NCBI GenBank assembly: GCA_043789035.1
Contig: JAYWIG010000362.1
Location: forward strand, 1-64,000
Direction: 5' to 3'
DNA from: JAYWIG01 sp043789035
Lineage (GTDB): Bacteria; Pseudomonadota; Gammaproteobacteria; Burkholderiales; Burkholderiaceae_E
Length of the DNA stretch: 64,000 nt
The position numbers were made by a program, and so were the translations under genes. Of this stretch, positions 1-8,897 are shown piece after piece; positions within the stretch are counted from its first letter, which is position 1; each line of letters starts with the position of its first letter. The notes under the pieces were generated by a model that worked only from the letters and a program-made list of their open reading frames with translations, was not told the origin of the DNA and made no database searches.

Positions 1-1472
1 CCATCGCCAATCCGAATCACCGGCGCCGAATGAAACCGAGTACCAACCTTAAAGCCCATAGCCAGCTTCTGATGAGTAGGTCCCCCAGTTAACAATGCAG
101 GTTTGTAAGTAGTTGCGGTACCCGCCGTGTAGCGGCCATGCTGTACGAAGTAACGCTGCACGTCCTTTGGGTCAAGGCCACAACCTTCAGGGTCGCCCGG
201 CTTTCTCAATGGGGCGCTCAACATGCTGGCCCATTCGCGGTCGAAATCGATCAGCTCTTGCGCAACGGCTTGTCGCTCCGCAGAATAGGTGTGTAGCAAG
301 CTGGCAGGGCTTTTACCAGCTAACACCGATACCAATTTCCAGCCAATATTAAAACCATCTTGCATTGACACATTCATGCCTTGGCCAGCCTTTGGGCTGT
401 GGGTGTGGCAGGCATCACCAGCAATGAAAATCCTCGGCAACTTTGTTGCAACTTGCGCAAGCTCTACATCGTCAAACTTATCGCAAAGCCGTTGGCCAAT
501 CTCATACACCGACCACCACGGCACTTCCTTCACCTCAAATCGATACGGCTGAAATATACGTTGGGCAGCAGCAATCAATTGTTCTAAGGTGATGTTCCGC
601 GCTGCAACTCGCTCATTCTCAGCAAGCTTATCAAGCTCAACATAGACGCGTACTAAGTAGCCACCTTCCCTTGGGATAATGAGTAAGACACCCTCGGTCG
701 CCGATTGCACCAAGGACTTAAATCGAATGTCGGGGAAATCAGTTTCAACCAGCACATCCATCACGCCCCAAGCATGGTTGGCCGAATCGCCTTTCAATGA
801 GCGTCCAATCGCGGTTCGAACTTTACTTCGCGCACCGTCACAACCAACCACATATTTGGCACGAATCGTTTGAATACCGCCTACTGCATTGCCGCCTTCG
901 GTTTCTTGCAGCTCGAACTGTGCTGTAACCGGGTAATCGCTAGCACCCTCTGCTGCGCGCTCTATTGACGCCAATCGGCGTCCATAGTACGGCACTAATT
1001 TGGAGGGCGAGCGCTGCATAGTGTCGAGGTAAAAATCATGCACTCTTGCCTGATTCAAAATTACATGCGGCATGTGCGACAACCCTTCTTCCACATCGGG
1101 TACCCGACCACTGCGCACAATTTGCTTACCCGATTCATCTGGCTTCCAAAAGCAGGTTTCATTCACCCAATATGACTCTTTGAGCACTCGCTCAACGAAC
1201 CCAAAAGCCTCGAACATTTCCATAGTGCGGCAGGCGATACCGTCAGCTTGGCCTAGCTGCAACGGCCCAGGCTTTTGATCGACGATGACAGTACGAATCT
1301 GCGCAAAGGCTGAAAGCTGTGCAGCTAACGTGAGCCCAGCAGGGCCACAACCAACAATGAGCACGTCTGCTTCAGCAGGTAATTGGGTCGGATTGTGTAC
1401 ATCGTCGACAGGCCTAGCCGAATCAAAAAGCCCTGGGTCACCGGTACGAAACCCATTTAAGTGAAACTGCAT
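1..1472 (-). CDS. mobA: MobA-like FAD aromatic hydroxylase (3' end outside window)
   Basis: A flavoprotein monooxygenase of the PheA/TfdB type that runs off the left edge, so about 490 residues are visible. It begins MQFHLNGFRTGDPG, which closely resembles the start of 3-hydroxybenzoate 4-monooxygenase (MobA). The Rossmann motif VGCGPAGLTLAAQ lies near residue 40, followed by the substrate-region motif QADGIACRTMEMFEAF. The second FAD motif GDACHTHSPKAGQGMN and the family segment FDREWA also fit. The expected reaction is NAD(P)H-dependent ring hydroxylation of a hydroxybenzoate in the cytoplasm. The gene is divergent from a LysR regulator at 1581, as mobA and mobR are in Comamonas. The family and start are clear; the exact substrate is inferred. 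Confidence 0.85.
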   Translation of the reverse strand, partial: MQFHLNGFRTGDPGLFDSARPVDDVHNPTQLPAEADVLIVGCGPAGLTLAAQLSAFAQIRTVIVDQKPGPLQLGQADGIACRTMEMFEAFGFVERVLKESYWVNETCFWKPDESGKQIVRSGRVPDVEEGLSHMPHVILNQARVHDFYLDTMQRSPSKLVPYYGRRLASIERAAEGASDYPVTAQFELQETEGGNAVGGIQTIRAKYVVGCDGARSKVRTAIGRSLKGDSANHAWGVMDVLVETDFPDIRFKSLVQSATEGVLLIIPREGGYLVRVYVELDKLAENERVAARNITLEQLIAAAQRIFQPYRFEVKEVPWWSVYEIGQRLCDKFDDVELAQVATKLPRIFIAGDACHTHSPKAGQGMNVSMQDGFNIGWKLVSVLAGKSPASLLHTYSAERQAVAQELIDFDREWASMLSAPLRKPGDPEGCGLDPKDVQRYFVQHGRYTAGTATTYKPALLTGGPTHQKLAMGFKVGTRFHSAPVIRIGD

Positions 1473-1530
1473 GTTGATTCCTATTTTTTTATTCTCGTAC
1501 TATTGCAGACAACCATTATTGCGTCAAAGC

Positions 1531-1551
1531 GTATTATTCAATACACCGTAT
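1531..1551. promoter_or_regulatory. Overlapping dyads in the mobA/LysR divergent promoter region
   Basis: The 108-bp gap between the two divergent start codons holds a perfect inverted repeat, GTATT-attc-AATAC (1531-1544). It overlaps a second one, ATAC-acc-GTAT (1541-1551). Position and symmetry suit a LysR-type operator controlling both genes. Binding by the neighbouring regulator is inferred. Confidence 0.45.
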
Positions 1552-1580
1552 ATCGTTTTGCAATACTTAGAAAGGCCATC

Positions 1581-2489
1581 ATGTCGAAGCTTGATCTTGA
1601 TTGGTTAGATGTGTTTGTTCAGGTTTACAAAACGCAAAGCGTTTCCCGTGCCGCCCAAAATCTCGGCATGGAACAGGCGAGCGCCAGCATAGTGCTCAAT
1701 AAGCTGCGCCGTCACTTCGATGACGCTCTTTTTTGCCGAACATCAGTCGGCATGGAACCTACCCCGCGAGCACAACAAATTTATCCCGATTTGTTGGAGG
1801 TGTTGACGCTCATTGGCAAAGCGCGAGGCGACATTTTAGAGTTCGAGCCTAAGCAATCGGCACGTGAGTTTCGCATTTGCATGACGGATATCAGCGAAAT
1901 AGTTTTGCTGCCAAAACTGATGAATCATCTGCATAAAGTTGCCCCCAACGTCATTATCGAGAGCGATAAGATCACGCATGACAGTCGCCGCCGTTTAGAA
2001 GCTGGCGATATTGACTTAGCCATCGGCTTCACCCCGGACCTTGAAGCAGGCTTTTATCAGCAAGCGCTTTTTGCTCAAGACTTTGTGTGCTTAGCAGCAA
2101 CCAACCATCCTCGCATTCGAAAAAAACTTACCCAAAAAGCTTTTATCGCAGAAGGTCATATCACGGTCACAACTTCGGCCACCGGCCATTCAATCGTCGA
2201 CAAGATACTTGCCAAAAATCGTATCCATCGGCGAGTAATACTAAGAGTTAACAGCTTTTTAGGCGTGGCACGTATCGTCGCCCAAACCGAGTTTCTAGTG
2301 ATCGTGCCACGGCTACTAGGGGTTACGTTGGCCACGCAAGAGCGAGTGCAGGTACTCGAACCGCCTTTGAAGCTGCCGCCCTATAAAGTCAAGCAACACT
2401 GGCATGAACGGTTTAATAGCGATGTCGGCAATATCTGGCTTCGCCGAACCTTAGCGAATCTATTTTCTGAGAACAAACAGATTCACTAG
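1581..2489 (+). CDS. LysR-family regulator, MobR-like
   Basis: A 302-residue LysR-type transcription factor. The N-terminal helix-turn-helix is visible in LDLDWLDVFVQVYKTQSVSR followed by AAQNLGMEQASASIVLNKLR, and a periplasmic-binding-like effector domain follows from about residue 90. The ATG at 1581 is chosen because it places the HTH at the usual distance from the N-terminus; the upstream GTG at 1461 would add 40 residues that resemble no LysR protein. It is divergent from the MobA-like hydroxylase and so is probably its aromatic-acid-responsive activator or repressor. The symbol is left blank because only position and family point to MobR. Confidence 0.85.
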   Translation: MSKLDLDWLDVFVQVYKTQSVSRAAQNLGMEQASASIVLNKLRRHFDDALFCRTSVGMEPTPRAQQIYPDLLEVLTLIGKARGDILEFEPKQSAREFRICMTDISEIVLLPKLMNHLHKVAPNVIIESDKITHDSRRRLEAGDIDLAIGFTPDLEAGFYQQALFAQDFVCLAATNHPRIRKKLTQKAFIAEGHITVTTSATGHSIVDKILAKNRIHRRVILRVNSFLGVARIVAQTEFLVIVPRLLGVTLATQERVQVLEPPLKLPPYKVKQHWHERFNSDVGNIWLRRTLANLFSENKQIH

Positions 2490-2553
2490 AGTTCGCATCT
2501 TTGTTTTGGTACAGTGTTTGATTACATTCAAAAATGCCTAGGAGACAACATGA

Positions 2554-3096
2554 ATGCGCGCAGACTGGCAGGTCATTGGTGGGGAGTTTATGCAATTTGC
2601 CAAGGGGTTGCCCGATCGCGTGCTGGCCCATTTAAAACTTCTTGAGGGCGACTATGGCGGCTTTCCCATTGACCGCTATAGCCATTGCTTACAAACCGCG
2701 ACGCTTGCGCTAAAAGATAGTCGACCTGATGAGTATGTTGTATGCGCCTTATTGCATGATATTGGCGATACCTTGGGCGCATTCAATCATCCTGATATTG
2801 CCGCTGCTGTGCTAAAGCCATTTGTGAGCGAAGCAGATCTCTTCATGGTGCAAAACCACGGTATTTTTCAAGGCTACAACTTTTTCCATTATATCGGTTT
2901 GGACAGAAACTTGCGCGACAACTTTAAAGCTTCGCCGTATTACTCGTATACGGAAGAGTTTGTCGAACTTTATGATAACCGTGCCTTCGATGCAAAGCTA
3001 GAGACCTTCCCTTTGAGTGAATTTGAGCCAATCGTTAGGCGGGTTATGGCCCAGCCAAAGCAATCGGTTTACAAAGCTGCGCTAGAAAAAATGTAA
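2554..3096 (+). CDS. HD-domain protein (predicted phosphohydrolase)
   Basis: About 180 residues with an HD-domain metal site: a His in SHCLQTA and the doublet in ALLHDIGDTLG. HD proteins typically hydrolyse phosphate esters or nucleotides; the substrate cannot be told here. The start is uncertain. ATG 2554 lies 9 bases after AGGAG, while ATG 2590 (MQFAKGLPDRV) is directly preceded by GGGGAG and may be the true start. A third ATG at 2550 has ideal spacing but opens a frame that stops after about 30 codons. It lies downstream of the LysR gene on the same strand and ends 26 bp from the convergent cupin gene. Confidence 0.65.
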   Translation: MRADWQVIGGEFMQFAKGLPDRVLAHLKLLEGDYGGFPIDRYSHCLQTATLALKDSRPDEYVVCALLHDIGDTLGAFNHPDIAAAVLKPFVSEADLFMVQNHGIFQGYNFFHYIGLDRNLRDNFKASPYYSYTEEFVELYDNRAFDAKLETFPLSEFEPIVRRVMAQPKQSVYKAALEKM

Positions 3097-3122
3097 ACGG
3101 TCATGGCTGACTACAGGCGCGA

Positions 3123-3506
3123 TCATCGCTTTAAATAATCGATATCCGAAACTGCCTCGGCCCAACTCGTTTTGCCTAAGGTCGTTGCGGTGTGAATCAT
3201 GTAAGTGCCAACGTCAGCACCATGCCAGTGCCGCTCGTTTGGTGCGATGAATACGATATCGCCAGTGATGATACGCTGGGGCGTTTCCCCGTCTTTACAA
3301 ATCCAGCCGGCGCCAGCGATGACGGTGAGCACTTGGCCGCGCTCATGAGAGTGCCAATGTGTACGGCCGCAAGGTGAAAAAAATACATTACCGATCATCA
3401 CGCCATCCGTGGCCGGCATGATCGGATCACCCCATACAACGCCGGTAAAGGTATCAGTACGTAGCTCAGAGGGCTTGCCCTCGCTTCGGGCGTGGAAGAT
3501 TTGCAT
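3123..3506 (-). CDS. Small cupin-domain protein
   Basis: A single-domain cupin of 127 residues. Cupin motif 1 is clear in CGRTHWHSHERGQVLTVIAG, with three His and a Glu as likely metal ligands. Motif 2 is in ITGDIVFIAPNERHWHGA. The ATG at 3506 is preceded by AAGGA at good spacing; longer forms starting upstream add residues with no cupin character. Related small cupins include hydroxynitrile-lyase-like and tetracenomycin-cyclase-like proteins, so it could be an enzyme or a binding protein. No substrate can be assigned. Confidence 0.75.
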   Translation of the reverse strand: MQIFHARSEGKPSELRTDTFTGVVWGDPIMPATDGVMIGNVFFSPCGRTHWHSHERGQVLTVIAGAGWICKDGETPQRIITGDIVFIAPNERHWHGADVGTYMIHTATTLGKTSWAEAVSDIDYLKR

Positions 3507-3746
3507 GGAGGTTCCTTTGGATGGAGGCTTGCATTGTGCGCTGAAATTACAACATGGCATCAACTGTACCGACTGAATGCGAAGGCGCGCGCAATGACCC
3601 GACTAGCCTTCGGGCCACTCGTACTCAATATAAACTCATCCAACAGCAATTTGCCAAACTATAGGATAGCAGGGTGAGTGAATGGCGCGAGGTGAACTAA
3701 ATTCAAACCCCAACCGCTAAGATTGCAGTGCTCACAAAGGATTTTT

Positions 3747-4760
3747 ATGAATACACCTCATACCTTCAATCTCGGCCCGACAGTGCTGCAACGCGGCTTA
3801 ACCGTACCGTCCTTACAGCTGGTTTATCAAACCTATGGCACCCTCGCGCCCGACAAGCGCAATGCTGTGTTGTACCCAACATCCTATGGTTCGCAACATA
3901 CCGATATCGAATGGTTAATTGGGCCTGGGCGCATTCTCGATTCGAGTAAATATTTCATCATCATCACCAACAAGTTCGGCAATGGGCTTTCAACGTCGCC
4001 AAGCAATCTGGCCGCGCCCCATACGCATGGCCGCTTCCCCGTGTTTACACATTGGGACAATGTAAACGCTCAAAAGCGCCTCATTGAAGAGGAATTTGAC
4101 ATCGATAAGTTAGCGCTGGTCTATGGCTGGTCGATGGGAGGCCAGCAGGCTTTGCACTGGGGAGCAATATTCCCAGACAAAGTCGAAAAAATCATAGCAA
4201 TCTGCACCTCGGCCAGAACGTCCCCACACAACAAAGTATTTATCGAGGGAGTACGCTCGGCACTTATCGCCGACCCCGCCTGGGCCAACGGTACCTTCTC
4301 ATCCTATCCGGTACGAGGCCTTCAAGCATTTGCACGATGCTATGCAGGCTGGGCCTTGAGCCAGGCGTTTTATCGAGAAGAACTGTGGCGCAGTTTGGGC
4401 TTTTCGTCGGTAGAAGATTTTCTTATTCGGAATTGGGAAGCAAACTTCATGCGGCGCAATCCCAATGACTTGTTAGCCATGCTTGAAACATGGACACAAT
4501 CCGATATTTCCGATAACCCTATTTACAAGGGTGATCTCAAAGCCGCGCTAGGCGCGATAAAGGCGAAGTCCATCATCATGCCATCGACGACCGATCTTTA
4601 TTTCACTGCTGAAGATGGTGAGATCGAAACTCGGCAAATGCCTAACGCTGAATTCCGACCCATCAAATCAGTATGGGGTCATCGTGCTGGTAACCCGCTC
4701 GGCAACCCTGTCGATGAAGCATTCATTCGGGCAGCTGTTGAGGAGTTAATGGCCAACTAA
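3747..4760 (+). CDS. MetX-like alpha/beta hydrolase (homoserine O-acetyltransferase family)
   Basis: A 337-residue member of the homoserine O-acetyltransferase superfamily. The nucleophile elbow is GWSMGGQQALHW, the acid is probably the Asp in PSTTDLYF, and the His lies in VWGHRAGNP. The family N-terminal region is recognisable in LQLVYQTYGTLAPDKRNAV. Starting at ATG 3747, after AAGGA, gives a normal N-terminus. It is a little short for MetX and sits alone, outside any methionine pathway genes, so it may be one of the many family members acting on other acyl or ester substrates. It converges with the acyl-CoA dehydrogenase gene, 7 bp away. Confidence 0.75.
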   Translation: MNTPHTFNLGPTVLQRGLTVPSLQLVYQTYGTLAPDKRNAVLYPTSYGSQHTDIEWLIGPGRILDSSKYFIIITNKFGNGLSTSPSNLAAPHTHGRFPVFTHWDNVNAQKRLIEEEFDIDKLALVYGWSMGGQQALHWGAIFPDKVEKIIAICTSARTSPHNKVFIEGVRSALIADPAWANGTFSSYPVRGLQAFARCYAGWALSQAFYREELWRSLGFSSVEDFLIRNWEANFMRRNPNDLLAMLETWTQSDISDNPIYKGDLKAALGAIKAKSIIMPSTTDLYFTAEDGEIETRQMPNAEFRPIKSVWGHRAGNPLGNPVDEAFIRAAVEELMAN

Positions 4761-4767
4761 GGATCCA

Positions 4768-6441
4768 CTAATGATCCACTAAGCGCCCAATAACAGCCTC
4801 TAACAGCCCTCGCGCCACCACCTTCAGCGCGAGTGTTTCCTCGGCCCCCTCAAATATCGACAGCACTCGTGCATCGACAAAATATCGACTCACCGGCATT
4901 TCTTCAGCGTAGCCCATACCGCCATGAATTTGTAGTGCTTCGCGAGTGATAAGCTCGGCACTTCGGCAAGCAAAGAGTTTTGCCAGGCTAGCTTCCATAC
5001 GGCCACTCTCTGTTTCTAGCCGCTTGGCAATTGCGTAAGTGAGTTGCCTGCATCCAGCAAGCCTTGCAGCCATGCGAGCGATCTTCATCTGGGTGAGAGA
5101 GAAGTCGCCCAACGCCGAACCAAACACTCGCCTATCGGTTGCGTACTTCACGCTCGCTTTTAACGCAGCTGTCATTACCCCAGCAGCACGTGCCGCTGTT
5201 TGAATACGCCCACCCACCATGCCAGACATAGTGAAATAAAAGCCCTTGCCTAAGCCAGCCTCTTCACCGATAACACTAGCATCGGGCACGAAGAAGTTCT
5301 CAAACGCCAAGTCGAAAGAGTGCATGCCTCGATAGCCAATGGTTGCAATTGCGCGCCCGGTTAACTTGCCCCCGTTGAGGTTCTCATAAATAAACTCATG
5401 ACCTTCATACGTCGGCTTTTCAACCAGCATTAAACTTAAACCGCGATGGCCTTCGGCCTTATCATCGCCCGTTCTGGCAACTACCATCACTAGGCCCGCT
5501 TTACCGGCAAACGTACACCAAGTCTTTGCACCATTGAGAAGCCAGCCGTTCATTGTACGAGTAGCTTTTAAGGTAAGGCTAGCCACATCAGAGCCGTAAT
5601 CTGGTTCAGTGATTGAGATGGCGCACAAGGGGTTGCCCTGCGCGATCTTTGGTAACCAATATTGCTTTTGCGCTTCTGTACCACCGGCAAGCAAAGCACG
5701 AGAAAGAATTTCAGGGCGGGTAATCAAACTGCCTGCTGCTGCAAGCGAGGCTTCAGAAAGCGCCTCGGTTACTGCAATCATCATCAATGCGTTGTCGCTC
5801 CCCTCTGGCGCGCTACCGCCATAATTTTCCGGGATCGATAAACCGAATACGCCCATCTCGCGCAACGGTTGAAGAATAGTTTCTGGTACTAACAGATCTT
5901 CACGATGAATACTCTGCGCGAGTGGCGTGACCACCTCATCGCCAAAGCGTCGAAATGAGGCCTGGGCCATGCCTTCGTCACCCTCGAGGGTGATGAAATC
6001 GACATTGCCACTTGCTTCGATCACAGATCGGCCGATCGTTGATAGAGCAGCACTATTGGTAATTATCTTGCGAAGCTCCGTCAGGTCCGGGTTTAAACTA
6101 AACTGTTGTAACGGTTCAAGAGCAATGCCTAACTCAAGATAAACTACTTCAAGCCTTGGCACGATTGCGGTAATGGCATCGATGGCAAAAAGTGCGGCTA
6201 GTTGCTTATCGAGGCTATGGCTCGTATCACGAATGATGACGTATGTCTCGGCTGCTAGTAGCTCTGCTCCCGCCCAAGCGATTTCGAAACATGCGATTTG
6301 ATGCTCGTCGAGTTTTTTGCTGTGTAACTTGCCGTCGTCAATGCATTTTTTTTCGAGTGTAGTCAACGCTACATTAAACAACGCTCGCAATTTGCTTAGC
6401 TCGGAATTTAAAGAAAATAAGTTGATATTTGAATGGTGCAT
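4768..6441 (-). CDS. Acyl-CoA dehydrogenase
   Basis: A 557-residue FAD-dependent acyl-CoA dehydrogenase. Recognisable segments are GVFGLSIPENYGGS, AISITEPDYGSDVASLTLKA, the flavin/substrate stretch NGAKTWCTFAGKAG, and the C-terminal QIHGGMGYAEEMPVSRYFVD. These are followed by IFEGAEE, where the catalytic Glu of many family members sits. About 130 N-terminal residues precede the usual domain, so it is longer than the common ~380-residue enzymes and resembles the large, poorly characterised ACADs. It would oxidise an acyl-CoA and pass electrons to ETF. It stands upstream of no obvious partner; a membrane-protein gene lies 37 bp behind it. Confidence 0.88.
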   Translation of the reverse strand: MHHSNINLFSLNSELSKLRALFNVALTTLEKKCIDDGKLHSKKLDEHQIACFEIAWAGAELLAAETYVIIRDTSHSLDKQLAALFAIDAITAIVPRLEVVYLELGIALEPLQQFSLNPDLTELRKIITNSAALSTIGRSVIEASGNVDFITLEGDEGMAQASFRRFGDEVVTPLAQSIHREDLLVPETILQPLREMGVFGLSIPENYGGSAPEGSDNALMMIAVTEALSEASLAAAGSLITRPEILSRALLAGGTEAQKQYWLPKIAQGNPLCAISITEPDYGSDVASLTLKATRTMNGWLLNGAKTWCTFAGKAGLVMVVARTGDDKAEGHRGLSLMLVEKPTYEGHEFIYENLNGGKLTGRAIATIGYRGMHSFDLAFENFFVPDASVIGEEAGLGKGFYFTMSGMVGGRIQTAARAAGVMTAALKASVKYATDRRVFGSALGDFSLTQMKIARMAARLAGCRQLTYAIAKRLETESGRMEASLAKLFACRSAELITREALQIHGGMGYAEEMPVSRYFVDARVLSIFEGAEETLALKVVARGLLEAVIGRLVDH

Positions 6442-6478
6442 ATTGCAAAAAGCGTTAGTAGATCACCGACAGTGTAAA

Positions 6479-6889
6479 TCAAGCCTCAGGTGTATCAGTA
6501 TCAAACCGCCCATCCTTGACCGACATTCGTGCTTTTGCAGCAATCTCTTCATACTTCGACCGAAACGCGTCAAGCTCATACTCTTCTAACTCTTCTAGAT
6601 CGAGTAACGCATTGTGGGCACCTTGGGTGGCTCGAATCAGCTCATCCAACTTAATTTGAATCGCTTGCGTATCTCGGTTTTGGGAACTTTGAATAAGAAA
6701 AACCATCAAAAAAGTGATAATGGTCGTCGCAGTGTTGATTACCAGTTGCCAAGTGTCGCTGTAACGGAATATCGGGCCGGTAATGATCCAGACGATAATA
6801 GTGACAACCGCCATGACAAATACGATGGGTTTGCCGCAGAATCTTGATGCCTGTTTGGCTAGGCGTGAATACAGCGATGCATTTTTCAT
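6479..6889 (-). CDS. Low-affinity iron permease-type small membrane protein
   Basis: A 136-residue protein with two closely spaced membrane segments, IVFVMAVVTIIVWIITGPIF and INTATTIITFLMVFLIQSSQ. The sequence then reads NRDTQAIQIKLDELIRA and ends in a charged helical tail. This is the pattern of the Fet4-like low-affinity iron permease family (PF04120), whose bacterial members are much shorter than the fungal transporter and of unproven function. The ATG at 6889 follows AAGGAACCAA. It is transcribed in the same direction as the acyl-CoA dehydrogenase and is divergent from the alpha/beta hydrolase. Confidence 0.8.
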   Translation of the reverse strand: MKNASLYSRLAKQASRFCGKPIVFVMAVVTIIVWIITGPIFRYSDTWQLVINTATTIITFLMVFLIQSSQNRDTQAIQIKLDELIRATQGAHNALLDLEELEEYELDAFRSKYEEIAAKARMSVKDGRFDTDTPEA

Positions 6890-6925
6890 TTGGTTCCTTC
6901 GATTAACGACTATTTACTTACTGTC

Positions 6926-7828
6926 ATGAACACATTAGCACCTAACCGCACCATTAACGCTGGTGTTTTAAACATCGCACTCCATGAGGCAGGCCCAACC
7001 GACGGCACACCGGTATTTCTTATGCATGGCTTTCCCTACGACATTCACACCTATGTCGATGTGGTCCCTTTACTGGTTGCCAAAGGTTGCAAGGTGTACG
7101 TGCCTTATTTGCGCGGATTTGGACCGACCAAGTTCTTAAGCAACACGACACCAAGATCAGGCGAACAAGCAGCACTGGGTTCCGATCTACTCGCATTGAT
7201 GGACGCTTTGAATATCAAACAAGCCACCTTAGCCGGTTACGACTGGGGTGGCCGCGCAGCGTGTGTGGTTGCAGCGCTTTGGCCTGAACGTTGCACTGGC
7301 TTAGTTTCGTTTAACAGTTACAACATTCAAAACATCGCCAAAGCGATGGTGCCGGATACTGCAGCCAATGAGCACAGCCTTTGGTACCAATACTACTTTC
7401 ATAGTGAGCGTGGCCGTGCAGGCTTAGCAAAAGACAGGCGCGGAGTGTGCAGGTTACTGTGGCAACTCTGGTCACCTACATGGAAGTTCGACGAAGCAAC
7501 CTTCGAGCGCAGCGCCAAGGCTTTTGACAACCCTGATTTTGTTGACGTGGTCATTCAATCCTATCGCCATCGATTTGCGCTCGCTGAGGGCGACCCTGCT
7601 TATCTAGAGATTGAACGAAGGCTAGCATTGCAGCCATTGATTACTGTTCCGACGATTACTTTTGATGGTGCAGACGATGGAGTGCGCCCTCCTGCATTAG
7701 CGACTCAACACGGCCATTTATTTAGCGGGCCGCGCAGTCATCGTTTAGTACCCGGCGTCGGCCACAATATGCCTCAAGAGGCGCCCGAGGTATTCGCGAA
7801 TGCGGTGCTCGAACTGATCAAGGCGTAA
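6926..7828 (+). CDS. Alpha/beta hydrolase, epoxide hydrolase-like
   Basis: About 300 residues of alpha/beta hydrolase fold. The oxyanion motif HGFP lies in FLMHGFPYDIHTY, and the nucleophile is an Asp in AGYDWGGRAA rather than Ser, which points to the epoxide hydrolase / haloalkane dehalogenase branch. The acid is likely in FDGADDGVRPP, and the His in GVGHNMPQEAP. A cap domain rich in Trp and Tyr lies between about residues 150 and 220. ATG 6926 is preferred over GTG/ATG forms upstream, although its Shine-Dalgarno is weak. The 3' end abuts a patatin-like gene remnant on the other strand. Confidence 0.8.
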   Translation: MNTLAPNRTINAGVLNIALHEAGPTDGTPVFLMHGFPYDIHTYVDVVPLLVAKGCKVYVPYLRGFGPTKFLSNTTPRSGEQAALGSDLLALMDALNIKQATLAGYDWGGRAACVVAALWPERCTGLVSFNSYNIQNIAKAMVPDTAANEHSLWYQYYFHSERGRAGLAKDRRGVCRLLWQLWSPTWKFDEATFERSAKAFDNPDFVDVVIQSYRHRFALAEGDPAYLEIERRLALQPLITVPTITFDGADDGVRPPALATQHGHLFSGPRSHRLVPGVGHNMPQEAPEVFANAVLELIKA

Positions 7829-8353
7829 CTTTTAATTTCGCGATCAAGGCAGGTAGCAACTGGCAATGCCATATCGCCAACTTCATATTCAGTGCCGAGA
7901 ATACCTACAGGGGAAATGATTCCCGGCACAGCACTCGATGCTCGAATGGCCACTCATAAATTACCCGAGGTAAAAAATACCGGATACTTATCTGATCGAT
8001 TCGCCGCGACAACGATCAACGGGCGCGTCGACTGCTCAATACTTTTATTAGCCAATTGGGTGTTGACATAGTCTTGCAGCCTTTGTCCACGAACCCAACC
8101 ACCATCGGCGAAAGGGTTGAGATCGAATAATGAGATCGGGTTTGACACCAGCTTCTTCCAATACTTTGATCACGCCTATATGAGCGTAACCTCGTGGGCC
8201 ACCACTGCCAAGCAACACAGCTATCTTGGGGCGCCTGGGGAGAGGCTCGACTGATTTCAGAGCAACCGGGGCATCTTTCTCAGCGTTATTAAATACGGCA
8301 CAACCTGAAATACTGACGGCGATGCAGAGTAAAGTGGCAAATCGAATCAGCAT
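7829..8353 (-). pseudogene. Remnant of an RssA-type patatin-like phospholipase lipoprotein
   Basis: The 5' end is intact: a lipoprotein signal peptide from ATG 8353 with lipobox SISGC. The patatin glycine-rich motif follows in KIAVLLGSGGPRGYAHIG and VIKVLEEAGVKPDLI. The frame then breaks. The next recognisable family sequence, SLFDLNPFADGGWVRGQRLQ, is in another frame, and the GxSxG nucleophile region that should lie between has gone. A later fragment, RASSAVPGIISPVGILG, is in yet another frame, and the catalytic DGG region reads VGDM. The heptamer GATCTCA occurs on both sides of the first junction. The C-terminus is lost at the neighbouring hydrolase gene. It cannot make an active enzyme. 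Confidence 0.82.
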
Positions 8354-8411
8354 AGCGCAGCTGTCTTTCACGAATATATTCGCAAATCAAATCAGCAATG
8401 TAGCGAAAATT

Positions 8412-8879
8412 TTACTCGAGGAACCGAATACCCGGCTTCAAAGATTCGAAGATGTTGTAGTGGGTTTCTTGCATGCCGAGCGCAGCATACGTCTTCTGAG
8501 CTGTTACATTTTCTCGCTCAACGTAAAGGCGAAAGCCGCACACGTTCGGCTGAGTGACCGCAAGCGACTGCACAAACGCATACATCGCCCTATATACGCC
8601 GAGTTTGCGAAACTCCGGCTTTACATAAACACTTTGAATCCACCAGAAATCGCCATCACGCCAATCGCTCCACTCGGTGGTAATCATGAGCGAACCCACA
8701 CTCACTGAGTCGACTTCGGCAACTACGTAAAAGCCACGTTGCGGCTGCGCGAGCAAGTTGGTTACGCCCTTAGTGACTACTTCAAGGATAAGGTTTTTGC
8801 CTTCGGTTTCTAAAGCCATGGCGCGGTTAAACTCGACAATGACATGCAAGTCTTTGTCCTGCGCTAAACGGATATTCAT
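8412..8879 (-). CDS. GNAT-family N-acetyltransferase
   Basis: A complete 155-residue GNAT protein. The acetyl-CoA binding region is seen in WWIQSVYVKPEFRKLGVYRA, and the C-terminal strand-helix in RLYVERENVTAQKTYAALGM, which is typical of small-molecule or protein N-acetyltransferases. It follows the cyclase-family gene by 18 bp on the same strand and is probably the last gene of a pdeM-cyclase-GNAT unit. The acceptor is unknown. Confidence 0.82.
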   Translation of the reverse strand: MNIRLAQDKDLHVIVEFNRAMALETEGKNLILEVVTKGVTNLLAQPQRGFYVVAEVDSVSVGSLMITTEWSDWRDGDFWWIQSVYVKPEFRKLGVYRAMYAFVQSLAVTQPNVCGFRLYVERENVTAQKTYAALGMQETHYNIFESLKPGIRFLE

Positions 8880-8897
8880 CTTCGCTCTCAGACTTGA

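Noticed and set aside
8226..8708. A 160-codon + strand frame across the patatin remnant and the GNAT gene
   Set aside because: It is antisense to the GNAT protein and to the lipoprotein signal region, both of which are clear on the - strand.
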